This document shows, piece by piece, positions 1-11,442 of a stretch of 64,000 bases of DNA. The notes under the pieces were generated by a model that was not told the origin of the DNA, did not search any database, and was given only the letters and a program-made list of their open reading frames with translations. This stretch comes from Cubamyces lactineus (taxonomy: Eukaryota; Basidiomycota; Agaricomycetes; Polyporales; Polyporaceae), in NCBI GenBank assembly GCA_022376465.1, contig JACDTU010000002.1, positions 1,798,001 to 1,862,000 of the forward strand, given 5' to 3'. Both the position numbers and the translations under genes were made by a program. Position 1 is the first letter of the stretch, and every line of letters begins with the position of its first letter.

Positions 1-1015
1 AGTCTGAGTGACGTCATCTTCGAGGACGGGCAAGTTGTCCGGGCGCGCGTCGTCGTGGGCGCAGACGGTTCACATTCGATGGTCAGTATGCCCTTCGATC
101 GCGTCGCCACATCGTTTCGCGTGTTGACTCGACTTGACATGCTAGGTCCGGGAGAGCGCCAAGATCGGCTGGGCGGACCCGGATGGCGAACACACCGACG
201 AAAAGGACAACAAGCTTATGCAGATGATCATCGCCGACGTCACTCTTGAAAATGCCCCGAACTGGCCACTCGACAACATCAGCCTCGCCGTCAGCACCGA
301 CAATATCGTCCTGCTCGTCGCGCTCCCTGGCCAACCCTATCCCCACATTCCTGCGGACCAACTCGTTTATCGCATTGCGACAGGCATACCTGCCTCCTGG
401 GGACCACCACCACACGCTCCGGATACCGAGTACCTCCAGAAGATCCTCGACGCGTGGGGACCAAACGTCGTTCTCGGACCTGGCTCACCGCGCGTCGTCG
501 TCAAGCAGACGGCGTGGTCGAGCCGCTTCCGCACACGCTCCTCCATCGCGGACACCTTCTTCGCCCGCCTCCCTACCGGAACGGGTCCAGACGGGGCGCC
601 CCTCCGCGAAGGCGGACCCATCGTCCTGATCGGAGACGCAGCGCACATCCACCCGCCCATGGGCGGCCAGGGCATGAACCTGGGCATCCGCGATTCGGTC
701 AAGCTCGGACCCGCCCTTGTCGAGTTCCTGCGCACCGCCCCTGCGGGCCCGCTCGAGACGCGCGCGCAACAGGAGCTCGTCGATGCGCCCCTGCGGCAGT
801 GGGCGGAGGAGCGCCGTGGGCGCGCGCTGACCGTGATCCGGTTCGTGAAGCAGCTGGGCAAGACGATGACGCTCCCGAACGAGAGGCGCTGGCTGCTGGG
901 TGTCGTCCCGTTTAACCCGGCGTGGCTGAGGGATACGTTCCTAGGCTTCATGTGCCGTTTCACGTGGTGGAGGGCGCAAGCGGCTTGGCGGATCAGCGGT
1001 CTGGGCAACCCGTGA
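1..1015 (+). CDS. FAD-dependent aromatic monooxygenase, 3' part
   Basis: Partial gene cut by the left edge. Two exons close in frame: 1-81 and 146-1015, with an intron 82-145 (gtcagt donor, ctag acceptor). Exon 1 carries the DG motif VVGADGSHS, typical of class A flavoprotein monooxygenases. The long exon carries the second FAD-binding motif GDAAHIHPPMGGQGMNLGIRD-like (GD...P..GQG.N.G..D), which contacts the FAD ribityl chain. The N-terminal GxGxxG Rossmann motif must lie left of the window. Members of this family hydroxylate or epoxidise aromatic or polyketide-like substrates with NAD(P)H and O2; the substrate cannot be read here. The stop is at 1013-1015. It is convergent with APC5, with about 280 bp between stops. 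I see no frameshift. Confidence 0.85.
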
Positions 1016-1292
1016 ACGCTGAAATGAGAGGAGCACGTCAAGCTTGGTTGGTGCTAAGTGTCAAGTGAGGCGTTGGTTTGGGCTACCCCCCGCCACTAGC
1101 ACAAGACCACCATGAGGTGGTGGACGTCGAACGGATACCCTGTCTACTAGTAACGACTCGCATATACAATATTTACTTCTCTCCCCGCTCTGCCGCATCT
1201 GTCACATCCAATCTGCTGTACATTTATCCTACATAATTTCATAAAGTTCCGGACTCTATACCAGTACTACTATCAAAACGAAAGCCACCGGT

Positions 1293-4200
1293 CTATCGTG
1301 ATGCGATAGCAGCCCCAATCTCCGAAACGGCCGCCCAGGTATCCTCGATCCAGTCCTCGACGATGCACTTGTGGGCCTCTTCAGATTTTAGACGCGTCTG
1401 CTCGTGCCGCTCCGCCGCCTCGTCGCGTTTCGTGGCGTCGCCGAGGTTGTGATGCAAGACTGAAAGCAGGAATTGCACATCCATCGTTGAAGCGAACATC
1501 TCAAGGGTCTCGAACCCGCGTTCGGCCTCCTCGAGATAACCTATCGCCTCGCGCAGCGATTCCGCTGTGGAGCAACAGAAGGCGGCGTGAGTTCGATTGA
1601 AAGAGTGAGAAGAGAGGAGGGGACGTACGGGAGGAGTCTCCCGCGGCAATGACGCAACGGGCGAGGGTGAACAGCGCATACCCTTTCTGTTCCAGGTCAT
1701 TTTCACTCATGATCTGGGTGGGGCGTATGTGAGGATAAGCTTCCCTCTGTAAATCCGCACCTGCTTGGACGGATTTACCTGAGGCATGACCTCGTCGAGG
1801 AGGCGCTTGCACCACTTCGTCATACCGAACTCGAGGCCTACGTCTGCGAGCATGACCACCGCGGTGCGATACAGCCCGTAGCGGCCCTGGTACTCGGCAT
1901 GCCAGAGCGCGGTAAGCAGCTCATCGACGCAGGTGTGAGCTTGGCTGACTCTCTGTGTGCGATGCACATGTCAGCTGAAATGCCGCAGTCGAAGAAACAA
2001 AAAGAAATTGACAAATATACTTTCCTGTAAGATTAGAACGTGGTGCAGGGGGTCGCGTATGAGAGAACCGATGGGGACCTGTGGCGTCCACTGATATTCC
2101 CGTGCGGAGTAGTCGACGTCGGGCCGTCGTGGGACGAGGTATTCTTTCAGCTGGCGCTGCTGACCCCTGGGATATTTTATTTCAGTCTCTATCCAGGTCT
2201 TTGGAGCCGGTGGCAATGGCTATTCGACGGGTTGAGAAAATCATACAGTACCTGCGGCTAGCGCGCAGCGCCAAGATATGCCAAATTTCGCCCGCCCATA
2301 GGTTGTAGTCGGCCAGGCCGAGCCCACGCCAAACATCGGGCTCCAGTAAGGTGGCGATGGAAGCTGTATATTTACCCTGACGTGCTTTCTGCGGGCAAGG
2401 GCGCATTAGACGAGACGGGCGGAGAAAATAACAACACAACAGCCAGCTCACGTAGTAAGCTCGGTTCAGCGTGACGGTGAGCCGGGTATTGTCTTCGCTG
2501 CCGTATTCTGTGAATGAGGTGACAATATCTTCCTCTATTCGGGCAAGTTTCGAGCAACCTGACAACCGGACGTACGTCAGTTCGCTGTCCCCGGCGTGAT
2601 ATTAACGGCCCACTCACCGAAGAAGTTCCAAATGATGCTCTGGACCGCATGTTGCGCGTACTGTTCTGACTCTACAAATAGGCCACCCTGCACATCAATG
2701 TAGTGATCGTAAAGCCCGACGGCCTGTATGAGCTTCTCGTATGCTGCGGTAAGGGGCTGTTGCTGTGGTAATCCCGAACATGAGACGCAGAAGACGGTTA
2801 GGTGATGAATGAGAATACCGACATTTTCGACCATGAGAAGCTTCTTCGCGTCGTGCAGGATTTCCAGTGGGTGCATCTGCGGCTGAATTTCGTTGATGAT
2901 GGGTTTCTTGCCGCGCTCTGTTGGCAGTAGAGGAAGGCGATGTAACAAGCTTCGCGTATATGTTCATCACTCGAACCAGCTTGCATCCAGAAGACGCTTA
3001 CCTAGTGCAATGTTGCAGCGTTGCGTTGTCGCCTGCTGTGCGAGCCGTAGTGATAGCTTCTTCTAGTGTCTAATGTAACCGCGTCAGGGGGGCTCAATTG
3101 TAACAATATGGGAATTTGCACCTTTCTGCAAGCATCCGTCTCACGGCGGAGATAATACATACGCGCAAGATTGAGCATTGCATGCTGGCGTAATCCACTG
3201 TACAAAGATCATGAAGTCCGTGCGTACGTTGAATCCTGGAGACGTACGAATCACTGCCTTCGTGAAACTTCTGCTCAAAGAACCGGCGCAGGCCTTCGTT
3301 GGCAACATTGCTGTCTCCAGTCATGACCCCTCTCATGAAACTGTGTCGGCTGTATAAACATTCTGCGGGATGCGCGATCACGGACAACAGCTCACAGTGC
3401 GTAGGTTTCCGCTGTCGCATACTCCCGTTTGTCGTACTTGGTTTTAAATATCTGATAATCTGACTGGCGCGTCAGGCTGGACAAGCCTGTGGCTCACCTG
3501 GGGAACCTACCATTCGTGATGATGTCTTTTCGTATTGGTGCATAGCCCGGCGGCGTAACAAACCTTGGGTCCGCCTTGAACTTCAACCATTCCAAAAAGT
3601 CACCATGGAGCCTCGCGACACCGGCGATGGACAGCTTTGCGAAGCTAACGTAGCATCGATGGCAGAAGTAGCCAAACAGTGAACGACGGCTCTGCGAGCA
3701 GCCGATTGTGGGTTTGAGATGGGGTATTTGCACTAATACCTGCCACTTACATATCTTGCGTTCTGCACAAGTCGAGACACTCGTCAATACAGCACGCATC
3801 ACGCGAAGTAATGCATGAAGACGTACGTCTTCGTCATCCCTGTCAACATAGTACGAAGACAGGGCTTCGTATAATTAGTCACAATTCCGGTATGCACAGG
3901 CCTCTACTTCGCTTACATTGCATAAAGTTTGAGAGGTCATCAGGCGTCCGGAATGACTGCGCCTGCAGATATCTAAGGTTCAATAGACTGTTGAGTACAC
4001 GGAAAGGGCACCGACCAGTTTGCTCATAGCCTGGACAAGACCTTTCGCAGCGCCCGTTTGATCCGATATTGATGCTTTCTTCAATTCCCCCAGTATATCC
4101 CAGTAGGACCGAGGCAGTTTGATCTACAGAGTAGTAGCGCTAAGCGTACCAGAAGCCACAACAGCCAATTTTCGACCGACCTCAGCGATCTCGTCAAGAA

Positions 4201-4369
4201 GCAGGCGGTGCAAGGTGAGAGAGAATTTCTGAGGCATAGGGTTCTCCTCGACGGGGTGAACTCCAGCGACCAAGATCCATAGCAGAAGAATGTGGTGTGG
4301 CCTCAGTACATGGCTCGCGCGAGTGGCAGATGGCACATTGTCAGATGTTGAAGGCGGCGGTGGTGCCAT
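1293..4369 (-). CDS. APC5: Anaphase-promoting complex subunit 5 (TPR protein)
   Basis: A minus-strand gene of many short exons with introns of about 50-60 nt. The start is ATG 4369-4367 (MAPPPPSTSDNVPS) and the stop is 1293-1295. Exons that read through include the N-terminal HHILLLWILV segment, TPDDLSNFMQ near 3.9 kb, DDEDVRLHALLRVMRAVLT near 3.8 kb, FGYFCHRCYVSFAKLSIAGV near 3.65 kb, GDSNVANEGLRRFFEQKFHE near 3.3 kb and the TPR core LRQHAMLNLARMYYLRRETD near 3.17 kb. The C-terminal part (GRYGLYRTAVVMLADVGLEF, EQKGYALFTLARCVIAAGD, MDVQFLLSVLHHNLGD) aligns by eye with the C-terminal TPRs of human APC5. APC5 is a scaffold of the APC/C ubiquitin ligase that drives anaphase and mitotic exit. I did not fix every splice site. 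It is head to head with NOC3 across 285 bp. Confidence 0.8.
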
Positions 4370-4654
4370 TCTGCGGTGTATATTTTACAAAAGCTGGTGC
4401 TAGGCAAGATGTGTTCGCGTGCAGAGGCAGAAGAGAGTCTTTCAGCCACTCAGCCTCGACTCGGACTGGGAAGAGGCGGGAGGCAAGAACGCGTACGGTC
4501 ACGCGAAGACGCGCACGCGAGGACGCGTCGTGGGAATAACATTCTATATGCGGCATACCAATAATTTCTGTACTCGCTTCTCGCACTTGTGCCGTCGATC
4601 ACTTTAGACCGATTCCTCCTCTCCCTCCATCCTATTTCGCGCCTGGTCGCTAAC
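4370..4654. promoter_or_regulatory. Shared divergent promoter of APC5 and NOC3
   Basis: The 285 bp between the two start codons hold no supportable gene and must contain both promoters. I see no clear TATA box. The GC-rich stretch near 4480-4530 contains repeated acgcg steps (gcacgcgaggacgcg), which resemble the MluI cell-cycle box core ACGCG; that reading is inference. Confidence 0.5.
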
Positions 4655-7600
4655 ATGGCTGTCAAAGGCGGCAAAAAGAGGCCTGCACAGGGTGCACAGG
4701 TAAGATCTCATGGCAACTCTTCGGAATCGACGAATCTCACAGGACTCCTCAGAGGCCGTCCAAGAAGCGCAAGGTCACGGATGAGGGGAAAGCAGCCAAG
4801 GCCAAAGGCAAGGGCAAGGAACACGCCTTTGACAAGCCCATAATACCGATACCGACCAAGGGAGACGATGATGATGTCGAGCTCTCAGAGGACGACCTCG
4901 GGCTTCTGGAAGAGTTCGGAGGCGCTGTGTCCTTCTTGAAGTCATTGGATGAGAAGGGTATTGCGAGGTACGAATGTCAGTGCCTCCCAACCCCATATAC
5001 TCAGCTCAACGACTGTACAGGAGTAAAAAGGAGACGGAGAGACTCCGTCAACTTAACAAACCAGTCCGCAAACCTGTCGAAGATGATCTCCCTTCCATTC
5101 ACTCGCATGGCGAGGATTCGGATGACTGGAGTTCTGGTTTGGAGGACGCTTCTGCGGACGAAGCCCTCTCTGACGATGAAGTATTGTCTGAGGCGGAGTC
5201 TTCTACGAGTGCGGCAGAGAGGCGAAGACGGAAGCGAAAAGAGGACTCAGACGAGGAAGAGCTGCCCTTCGAAGTGCAGCCTCGCAAGCGTCGCCCGTCC
5301 TGGGAGCCCGAATCAGACAAGGAGAAGGGGATTGAACGCCTACCTATCAAGCTTGCGGACGGCCGGATCCAGAAAAGTGGTGACAAGGTATACCTGGACG
5401 ATGACGAGGAAGAGAGCGGTCTAGACAGTGACGAAGAGAGTGGAGACGAGAAGGCAAAAGAGGCTGCGCAGCGATTCCGAGTAGAGGATGTGTCAACCGG
5501 CGCACGATTTGGCCGACCTGCCGTTGTGGATGTCATTGGCCAGAAGTCCCGCAAGGCACGAATACAGGGTGCAAAGGAACAAATTGCCGGGCTATGTCAA
5601 GAGATTTTGGGAGACCCAGAGAATAGCGTAGGTCCGAAGGTTATTGTCTAGACAACATTAGCTCACGCGTTGCCTCATCCAGTTAGGTCTGTTGCGCCGC
5701 CTGCACACATTCTCCCTGCCTCAGATCTCCACGCCCACGCATCCGGAACCCGTGCCGAATGATCCTGTCATACGCAAATTGACAATGCTCTCACAACTTG
5801 CGGTCTACAAGGACATAATCCCCGGTTACCGGATACGCGCGCTCACTGAGAAGGAGAAGGCTGAAAAGGTGAGCCAGATGGTCCAGCGAACCAGAGACTG
5901 GGAACAGGGTCTCGTGAGCGTGTACCAAAGCTACCTGCGTGGTTTGGAGGCGGAGCTCAAAGGTATGAAACATCGGGCAGGCTACCTATGCCTTTCAGTG
6001 CAACAGGGAATTGACGCGCGTTTGCCAGCGAAGAGCGAGCTTGCCGAGACCGCACTACACTGCATGTGTACACTCCTGGTTGAGGTGACACACTTCAACT
6101 TCCGCGTCAACCTGATGAGCTCTATAGTCGCCGCGCTGAGTCGGAAATCCTGGGATAAGGTAGGCTCCTTTCCCTCGGGTGCGTTCCAGTCCTCTTTTGA
6201 CAGGCGCGATTGCGGCAGTCCTCGGATCTCTGCCTCGACACGCTCATCAAGGTCTTTCGTGCCGACAATACGGGAGAGCCCTCCCTGGAGATCGTGAGGC
6301 TACTCAACCGCATGATCAAGGAGCGGAAGTACAACGTCCATCCAGAGGTACTCTCGTGCCTGCTTCATCTCCGCCTGAAGACGGAACTCGGCGTCAGGGC
6401 GTCTGAGTCCAAGGCGGACAAGGAGCCCAGCGGGAAGGCGATGTCTAAAGGTCGGGCTGCGGCCCGACGTGCGAAGGGCAAAGCGGCGGACCAGCCCCAT
6501 CTGAGTAAGAAGGCGAAGAAGGCGCTGAAGGAGCGCAAGGAGATTGAGAAGGAGATGCACGAAGCGGCGGCGGAAGTCGACAAGGAAGAGCGCGCAACAA
6601 GGGTATGTGACATCCCGCTCTGCCTTCCCGCTAGCCTTTTGTGATCGTATCGTCTCACCGCCTATGTTCACACTTCTGTTTGGTGCAGCACACGGAGACG
6701 CTCAAGCTACTCTTCGTGCTCTACTTCAGCATCCTCAAAAATCCACGGCCAACGCCGCTCCTCCCGGCGGCGCTGCGCGGTATAGCCAAATTCGCGCATC
6801 TGGTGAACATCGATTTCTTCAAAGATCTCTTGCAGGTCCTCAAGACACTCATGACACGCGATGAGAACGGGGAACATGTGGACGGGGACACAAACGCGCC
6901 CGCGCCGGGCCCGCATGACGCGTCGAACATCGCCACCGTACAGCATCAGCTACTGTGTATCGTTACGGCGTTTGAGCTCCTCTCCGGCCAAGGTACGCAC
7001 GGTTCCGTTCGTGTGTGTGTGCACGCGCGCGCCCGCGGAAGGGGGGCGCGTCTCACCACCACTATCTCGCCCTGTTGCACGCGGAGCTGACTCGATGTGT
7101 CTCCCTGCCTGTCGCGCTCCTGTCGTGCGCACGTCTGCTGCGGTGCTGGCACCCTACTAGGCGAAGCACTCGACATCGATCTCGGCGACTTCATCAATCG
7201 TCTGTACGCCATCCTGCCCCAGCTGGCGCTCATGCCTGACATCGAAGCCCCGCCACCGCGCCAGGCGAGGACGAGCGTCCGCGGCCCGCCGCCGCCGTCG
7301 ACCGCCGACGTGCTCTTCCGCGCGCTGCACCTCGCGTTCACTCCGAGGTCGTCGGCAGCGGCGCCGCCGCCCTGGCGCTCCGCGGCCTTCGCGAAGCGGC
7401 TGCTCTCCGCCGCGCTTCAGTGGCCCCCCGCGACGGCCGTGCGTGCCATCGAGCTCGTTGCGGTTCTGGTCGAACGCGACCCTAAGCTAGAAGCGCTTCT
7501 CTCGACGGAGGACCGCGCGGGCAACGGCGTGTACCGGCCGGACCTGGACGACCCCCAGCTGAGCAATCCGTTCGGGACGTCGCTGTACGAGCTGCACACG

Positions 7601-7669
7601 CTCGCGGAGAAGCACTGGGCGGAGCAGGTGCGGGTTGCTGCGGGGAAGCTTTTGGATTCTTCTTCATAA
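4655..7669 (+). CDS. NOC3: Nucleolar complex protein 3 (Noc3)
   Basis: Eight exons close in frame: 4655-4699, 4753-4967, 5021-5627, 5683-5962, 5999-6159, 6219-6602, 6689-6992 and 7161-7669, giving 834 residues. The N-terminus is basic (MAVKGGKKRPAQGAQ), followed by acidic/basic low complexity. Next come the Noc3 signature segments LLRRLHTFSLP, YKDIIPGYRIRALTEKEKAE and TLLVEVTHFNFRVNLM, then the CBF/Mak21-like C-terminal region (TETLKLLFVLYFSILKN, LYELHTLAEKHWAEQV). Noc3 works with Noc2 in nuclear export of 60S pre-ribosomes and also helps load MCM at origins. A Lys/Arg-rich stretch around residues 430-490 is probably a nucleolar signal. At exon 3 I preferred donor GTAGGT (5628) with acceptor 5682; donor 5632 with acceptor 5686 would change one residue only. 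Confidence 0.9.
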
Positions 7670-8159
7670 CCTAGCTACACACACATCCCCCTAACGTACG
7701 CGCGGGGATTACAAACAGTTACTATCGACAGACGAAGAGACGGTGGGGGGTGGGGGAGTCCCCGGGGTAGCTGATACAAATGACAGTCGGGTGATCTTCT
7801 GAGGGGAGCAAGCTATATCTACAGGTATTCACTTCTTCTCTGGGAGATGCTACAAAGTCAAAAGAGAGCGACACACAGCGAGAGAGGCCGGTGAATAAGT
7901 CAAGTCGACGCATCGTCGAATAAACAACAGGAGATAGAGATTGAGAGAGACAGAGACCGAGACGAAAAAAGGAGGGAGACAGAGGAGAGACGCAGTGTCC
8001 GGGGAATAAATACGTGTGCGCGGGCGAGCGCGGGTGTCCATCGGTCAGTGTAGGATATAAATACGGGAGGGTAGCGCGGTTAGCAGGGTGAATTGCGGGG
8101 GCAGACACTGGGCAGAAGGGGGAATGCAAAGAGGGGCGGGACGACGAGGGGGGCCTGGG
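7670..8159. other. Convergent 3' intergenic region, purine-rich
   Basis: About 490 bp between the NOC3 stop and the TEA-factor stop. It should hold both 3' UTRs. It contains a G-rich run with a CCCCGGGG palindrome (about 7741-7767) and GA-repeat tracts at 7860-8000. I see no supportable ORF. Confidence 0.6.
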
Positions 8160-10001
8160 TTACCGGGCCCGAAAGCCAAAGGGGTGCTGAAAGTGATACG
8201 GCATCATGCCCTCGACGCTCGTCGTCGGTATCGCGTTCTGAGGGAACATGGGCGACGTGGGGGAGACGGGCGCGCTCGAGAAGTCGGACGAGAACGTCGG
8301 CGAGGTGGGCGAGACGGGGGGCGACGCGAACGGCTGGTGGTGCGGGTGCGGGTGCGGGTGCTGAGCGTGCTGATGCTGTTGCTGCGCAGAGACGGGCCGC
8401 CAGGGGTACTTCTGGAAGCCGATGAGTTCCATGGCGGGTGCCGTGCGAGCGGCGTCGGCTACGCGTTCGATGTGGTAAACGAGCACGGCGAGCACCTCGT
8501 TGTCGACGACGACCTGTTGCGTAATCGTCTGCACTGTGGAACGCAGAGACGCGCACGTGGTCAGCGTGAGATGCTCGACGACGACAGGTAACATGCGTCG
8601 TGCGCGTTGCGTCTGTCTATACGCGCGCGCACAACGGCAGTTGACTCACCTGTCTCGAGCCAATGGCAGCGGCTGAGGGCAGAGTCCGGCAGGCACGCGA
8701 AGACCATCTGCGGCGAGTACGCGTCTGCGTTGAGCCCGGCCTGAAGCTCCGGGGTGGTCACCTGAGTGAACAGCCCAAGGTCTTGCGAGACGACGGTCCT
8801 GCCCGGACCCCAGCTCTTGGTATGGCACTTGGCGAGGCTCGCCCAACGAGAAGCGAACGAGACGGCGCCGCTCACGCCCTGGAGGCCAGGCGGGCAGTGG
8901 AGGTCGGCGACGGAGGGCATGGAGACTTTGAAATGGAGGAAAATCCGGGAAGGCATGGAGGGCGTCGAGCCGACGAGCCGGTCCACATCGACGGAGAGGG
9001 GGACCATGCCCTCTGCCCAGAAATGGAGGTTCAATATCCGGTTTGGCATGGAGAGCTGGAAGTCGGGCGCGGAGGCGGCATCGACGAGCGCGCCCTGCGG
9101 GAGCGTGAAGAGCGCGGGGTCCATCGCGAGCGGCTCTAGCTTCACATTTATCGGCGCGAGCGGCGCGCCTTGCGGTGACGATGATAATGTGCCGAATGCG
9201 GGGTCCGCTAGTGACGCGACTGAGGTGTGCAGGACATCGTCGAGCGCAAGATCGGAGAAAGAAGACATGTGGGCCGTCGGAGGAATGGTCGGGAACGTAG
9301 TCGCGGTCTGCAGCTCTAGGGGAAAGTCTAGTGCAGAGAACTCGGGCGTCGAGGACGAAGACGAAGACCCAGCGGACATCTCTGGAAGGTCGCTCTTCAG
9401 TGCCGACGGCGTTTCTGAAGTTGCAGCGGTGGGCTTCTTGTTCGTGGGCGCGAGGAGCCCGTTCTCCTGGAAAAGCTCTTCACCTCCGGCGACGAGGTGG
9501 AATTCTGAACGCGTCAATCAGTGATAGGCACGAGTGGCTCGACGCGTCTGGCCTACCTGGAGTGCCCCTCCACATATTGCGGAGGACTTGGATGTGACTC
9601 GCGACCTGCTTCTTGGTGCGCTCGACGCCGGCGCGCTTGAGGTGATCGACGAGGAACTGGTTCCGCCATCGGCTGCGGCCGCGGGAATAGGTGGCCCATG
9701 GAGACTGCCAATACTGCCGGAGGCCTGCGCGACGCGTCAATCAAGGGGGAACGCGTTACAAAGTCCGAGAGGGGGGAAAGGCATACGAACCCTCTACGAA
9801 GATCTTTTCGACCTCCTTTGACCAGACCTCGCTGCCGTCCTTGAGGAGCTTGTGGTGTTTGCGCTGGGGGGTGAGGTTGACGGCGGGGTCTGCGAGGGAC
9901 TCCATGCTAGAGTTGGTTGCGGAGGAGGTGCGAGTGGGAGGGGGGGAGACGGAGGAGGTATACTTGCGGCGGCGGTAGGCGGACATGACTTCCCTCCCCA
10001 T
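8160..10001 (-). CDS. TEA/ATTS-domain transcription factor (Tec1/AbaA class)
   Basis: Four exons on the minus strand close in frame: 10001-9791, 9724-9557, 9504-8650 and 8533-8160, giving 535 residues. The start MGREVMSAYRRRK is the first in-frame ATG; MSAYRRRK 15 nt later is an alternative. The TEA domain spans about residues 55-130: KDGSEVWSKEVEKIFVEGLR, then YWQSPWATYSRGRSRWRNQF and RTKKQVASHIQVLRNMWRGT. The three-helix fold with QVASHIQVL as recognition helix is diagnostic. TEA proteins bind CATTCY-type sites and control hyphal growth, conidiation or mating. The rest is Pro/Ser-rich, and the C-terminus carries a repeated PVSPTSPMF/PPVSPTSPTF segment and an HPHPHPHH run. It lies head to head with VPS23 and convergent with NOC3. 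Confidence 0.92.
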
Positions 10002-10027
10002 GAAGAGCTGCGAAAGAGGAGTGGCTT

Positions 10028-10055
10028 GGGAGGGGGACGGGAGGGAGGGGAGGGG
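10028..10055 (+). other. G-quadruplex candidate in the TEA-factor leader
   Basis: Six runs of three or more G separated by 1-2 nt lie on the + strand. They are on the strand opposite the sense strand of the TEA gene, between its TATA box and ATG. Confidence 0.55.
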
Positions 10056-10137
10056 AGGATATGGAAGGTGGAAAGGGGACGGAGGACGGGGACGGGTACG
10101 GTGAGGGGAGGCGAGCCGACATAAAGCCGGAGGGGGA

Positions 10138-10145
10138 ATATATAC
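10138..10145 (-). promoter_or_regulatory. TATA box of the TEA factor gene
   Basis: The minus strand reads GTATATATT here, about 137 nt upstream of the ATG at 10001. The interval to the ATG is very pyrimidine-rich on the sense strand, as in many fungal promoters and 5' leaders. Confidence 0.5.
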
Positions 10146-11442
10146 GCAGGAGGAGAGAGCGAGACTGAGGAAACGAGAGATTAGAGCAAGACGTCGGCGC
10201 AGCGCTCGACACTCGTGATCCGCGAATGGCAACCAAGGTCCGCTCTTTTGGAGTTAGTCAAACACACAACACACCCCTGTCCACTCCGTTTTACCCTGGA
10301 TTCCATCGCGCCGTTTATTCCTCCATTTCCGGTCTCTCCCCGGCCGCACCTCCGACCCGCCGGAGCCTCTGCGTGCATGCGTCCACGTCCGGCCGTGGCA
10401 GCCAGACACACAGACGCAGACGCAGACAACATACCACCCATTGGCCAGATGACGCTGCGATCCAGAACCCGCCCGTGGAACCACCCTCGCCCGCCCGTTC
10501 AAGCATAGTGCCCGAAGCGACATTTGCACCCCAGACGTCTGAATCTCCGTCGTCCTCTCCGAACCATCCTGCGGCGCGCCCCTTGAATTCGAACGCGAAC
10601 GCGACCTTCGTCCCCGGCCGAGATCATGGGATGCACGATTCAGATCAGCCAGACCGCGTCCCAGCTGCTCGCGCGGTGGGCGTCCGGAATCTCGAATCGG
10701 TCCAGAGAAACAATTAACGAAGCCAATCGAACCCGAACGAGCGTCCACGGAGAGGCAGGAGAGGGGGCGAGCACGGACGGGCGTTCACACCGGCTAGCGT
10801 GCAGCCTTTGAGACTTCCGGATTGGGGCAGGACATCGTGGGCACGCACCGCCTGGGAGAGCAAAAGCGAATGGCCTGAAAAGGGAGACGCGGAAGGACCG
10901 GGTCCAGTGATGAGGCTCATGGCCCATGGGCATGACCCGTGTCCGTGGCCGAGAACAATTAGAAGAGAGCAGGAGAGGAGAAACGCCGACGGCGGGACTG
11001 ATGACGGCGAGTGGCAAGTGGCGGGCGGTGAGTAGACACGCCCCCACCACGCGTCTGGCAGATCGCACACTCGGCGGAAGCAAATCTTGGCTAGACAACG
11101 CGCGGAAGTACAACTCTCCTCCCTCCAAAGTGCACAATCGGAAGCTCCGTCCCCACCTCTCGTAGAGTTTGATATTTCCAACTCCTCCCTCCCTAATTTC
11201 CCTCTTTTCCCACCCTTTTTCACCGGTGTCCGGCGTCTCTCCCGGCGCTCTCCTACGGTCCGATCGTCCGAGTCGGCGTCATCTGGGCGTCTGTGTGATC
11301 CGGCGACGGGCGTTTCGCCGGAAGGGCCATGCTATCCAGATCTGACTCTGAGCACTGCTGCAGCCGATAGCCCCAGTTACGAGTAGCACTGACACTGACG
11401 GCGACGCGCTGCAATCTTTCGTTCTCCTCGCCGTTCCCCGCG

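Larger units (their letters stand above)
10002..11442. other. Divergent intergenic region, TEA factor / VPS23
   Basis: A 1.44-kb region. It contains open frames of 60-170 codons on both strands, but they overlap one another, show no recognisable domain and have no supporting splice pattern, so I call none of them. The TEA-side 200 bp are a G/A-rich tract. The region presumably holds both promoters. Confidence 0.5.

Noticed and set aside
8050..8062. TATAAATA-like sequence on the + strand
   Set aside because: It lies in the convergent 3' region between NOC3 and the TEA factor with no supportable gene downstream on the + strand.
8088..9524. Long + strand ORFs opposite the TEA factor (up to 252 codons)
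   Set aside because: They are shadows of the real minus-strand exons in GC-rich DNA and have no domain content.
10226..10748. Overlapping 160-codon ORFs on both strands between the TEA factor and VPS23
   Set aside because: No recognisable motif, no splice support, and equal openness on both strands, as expected from GC-rich noncoding DNA.
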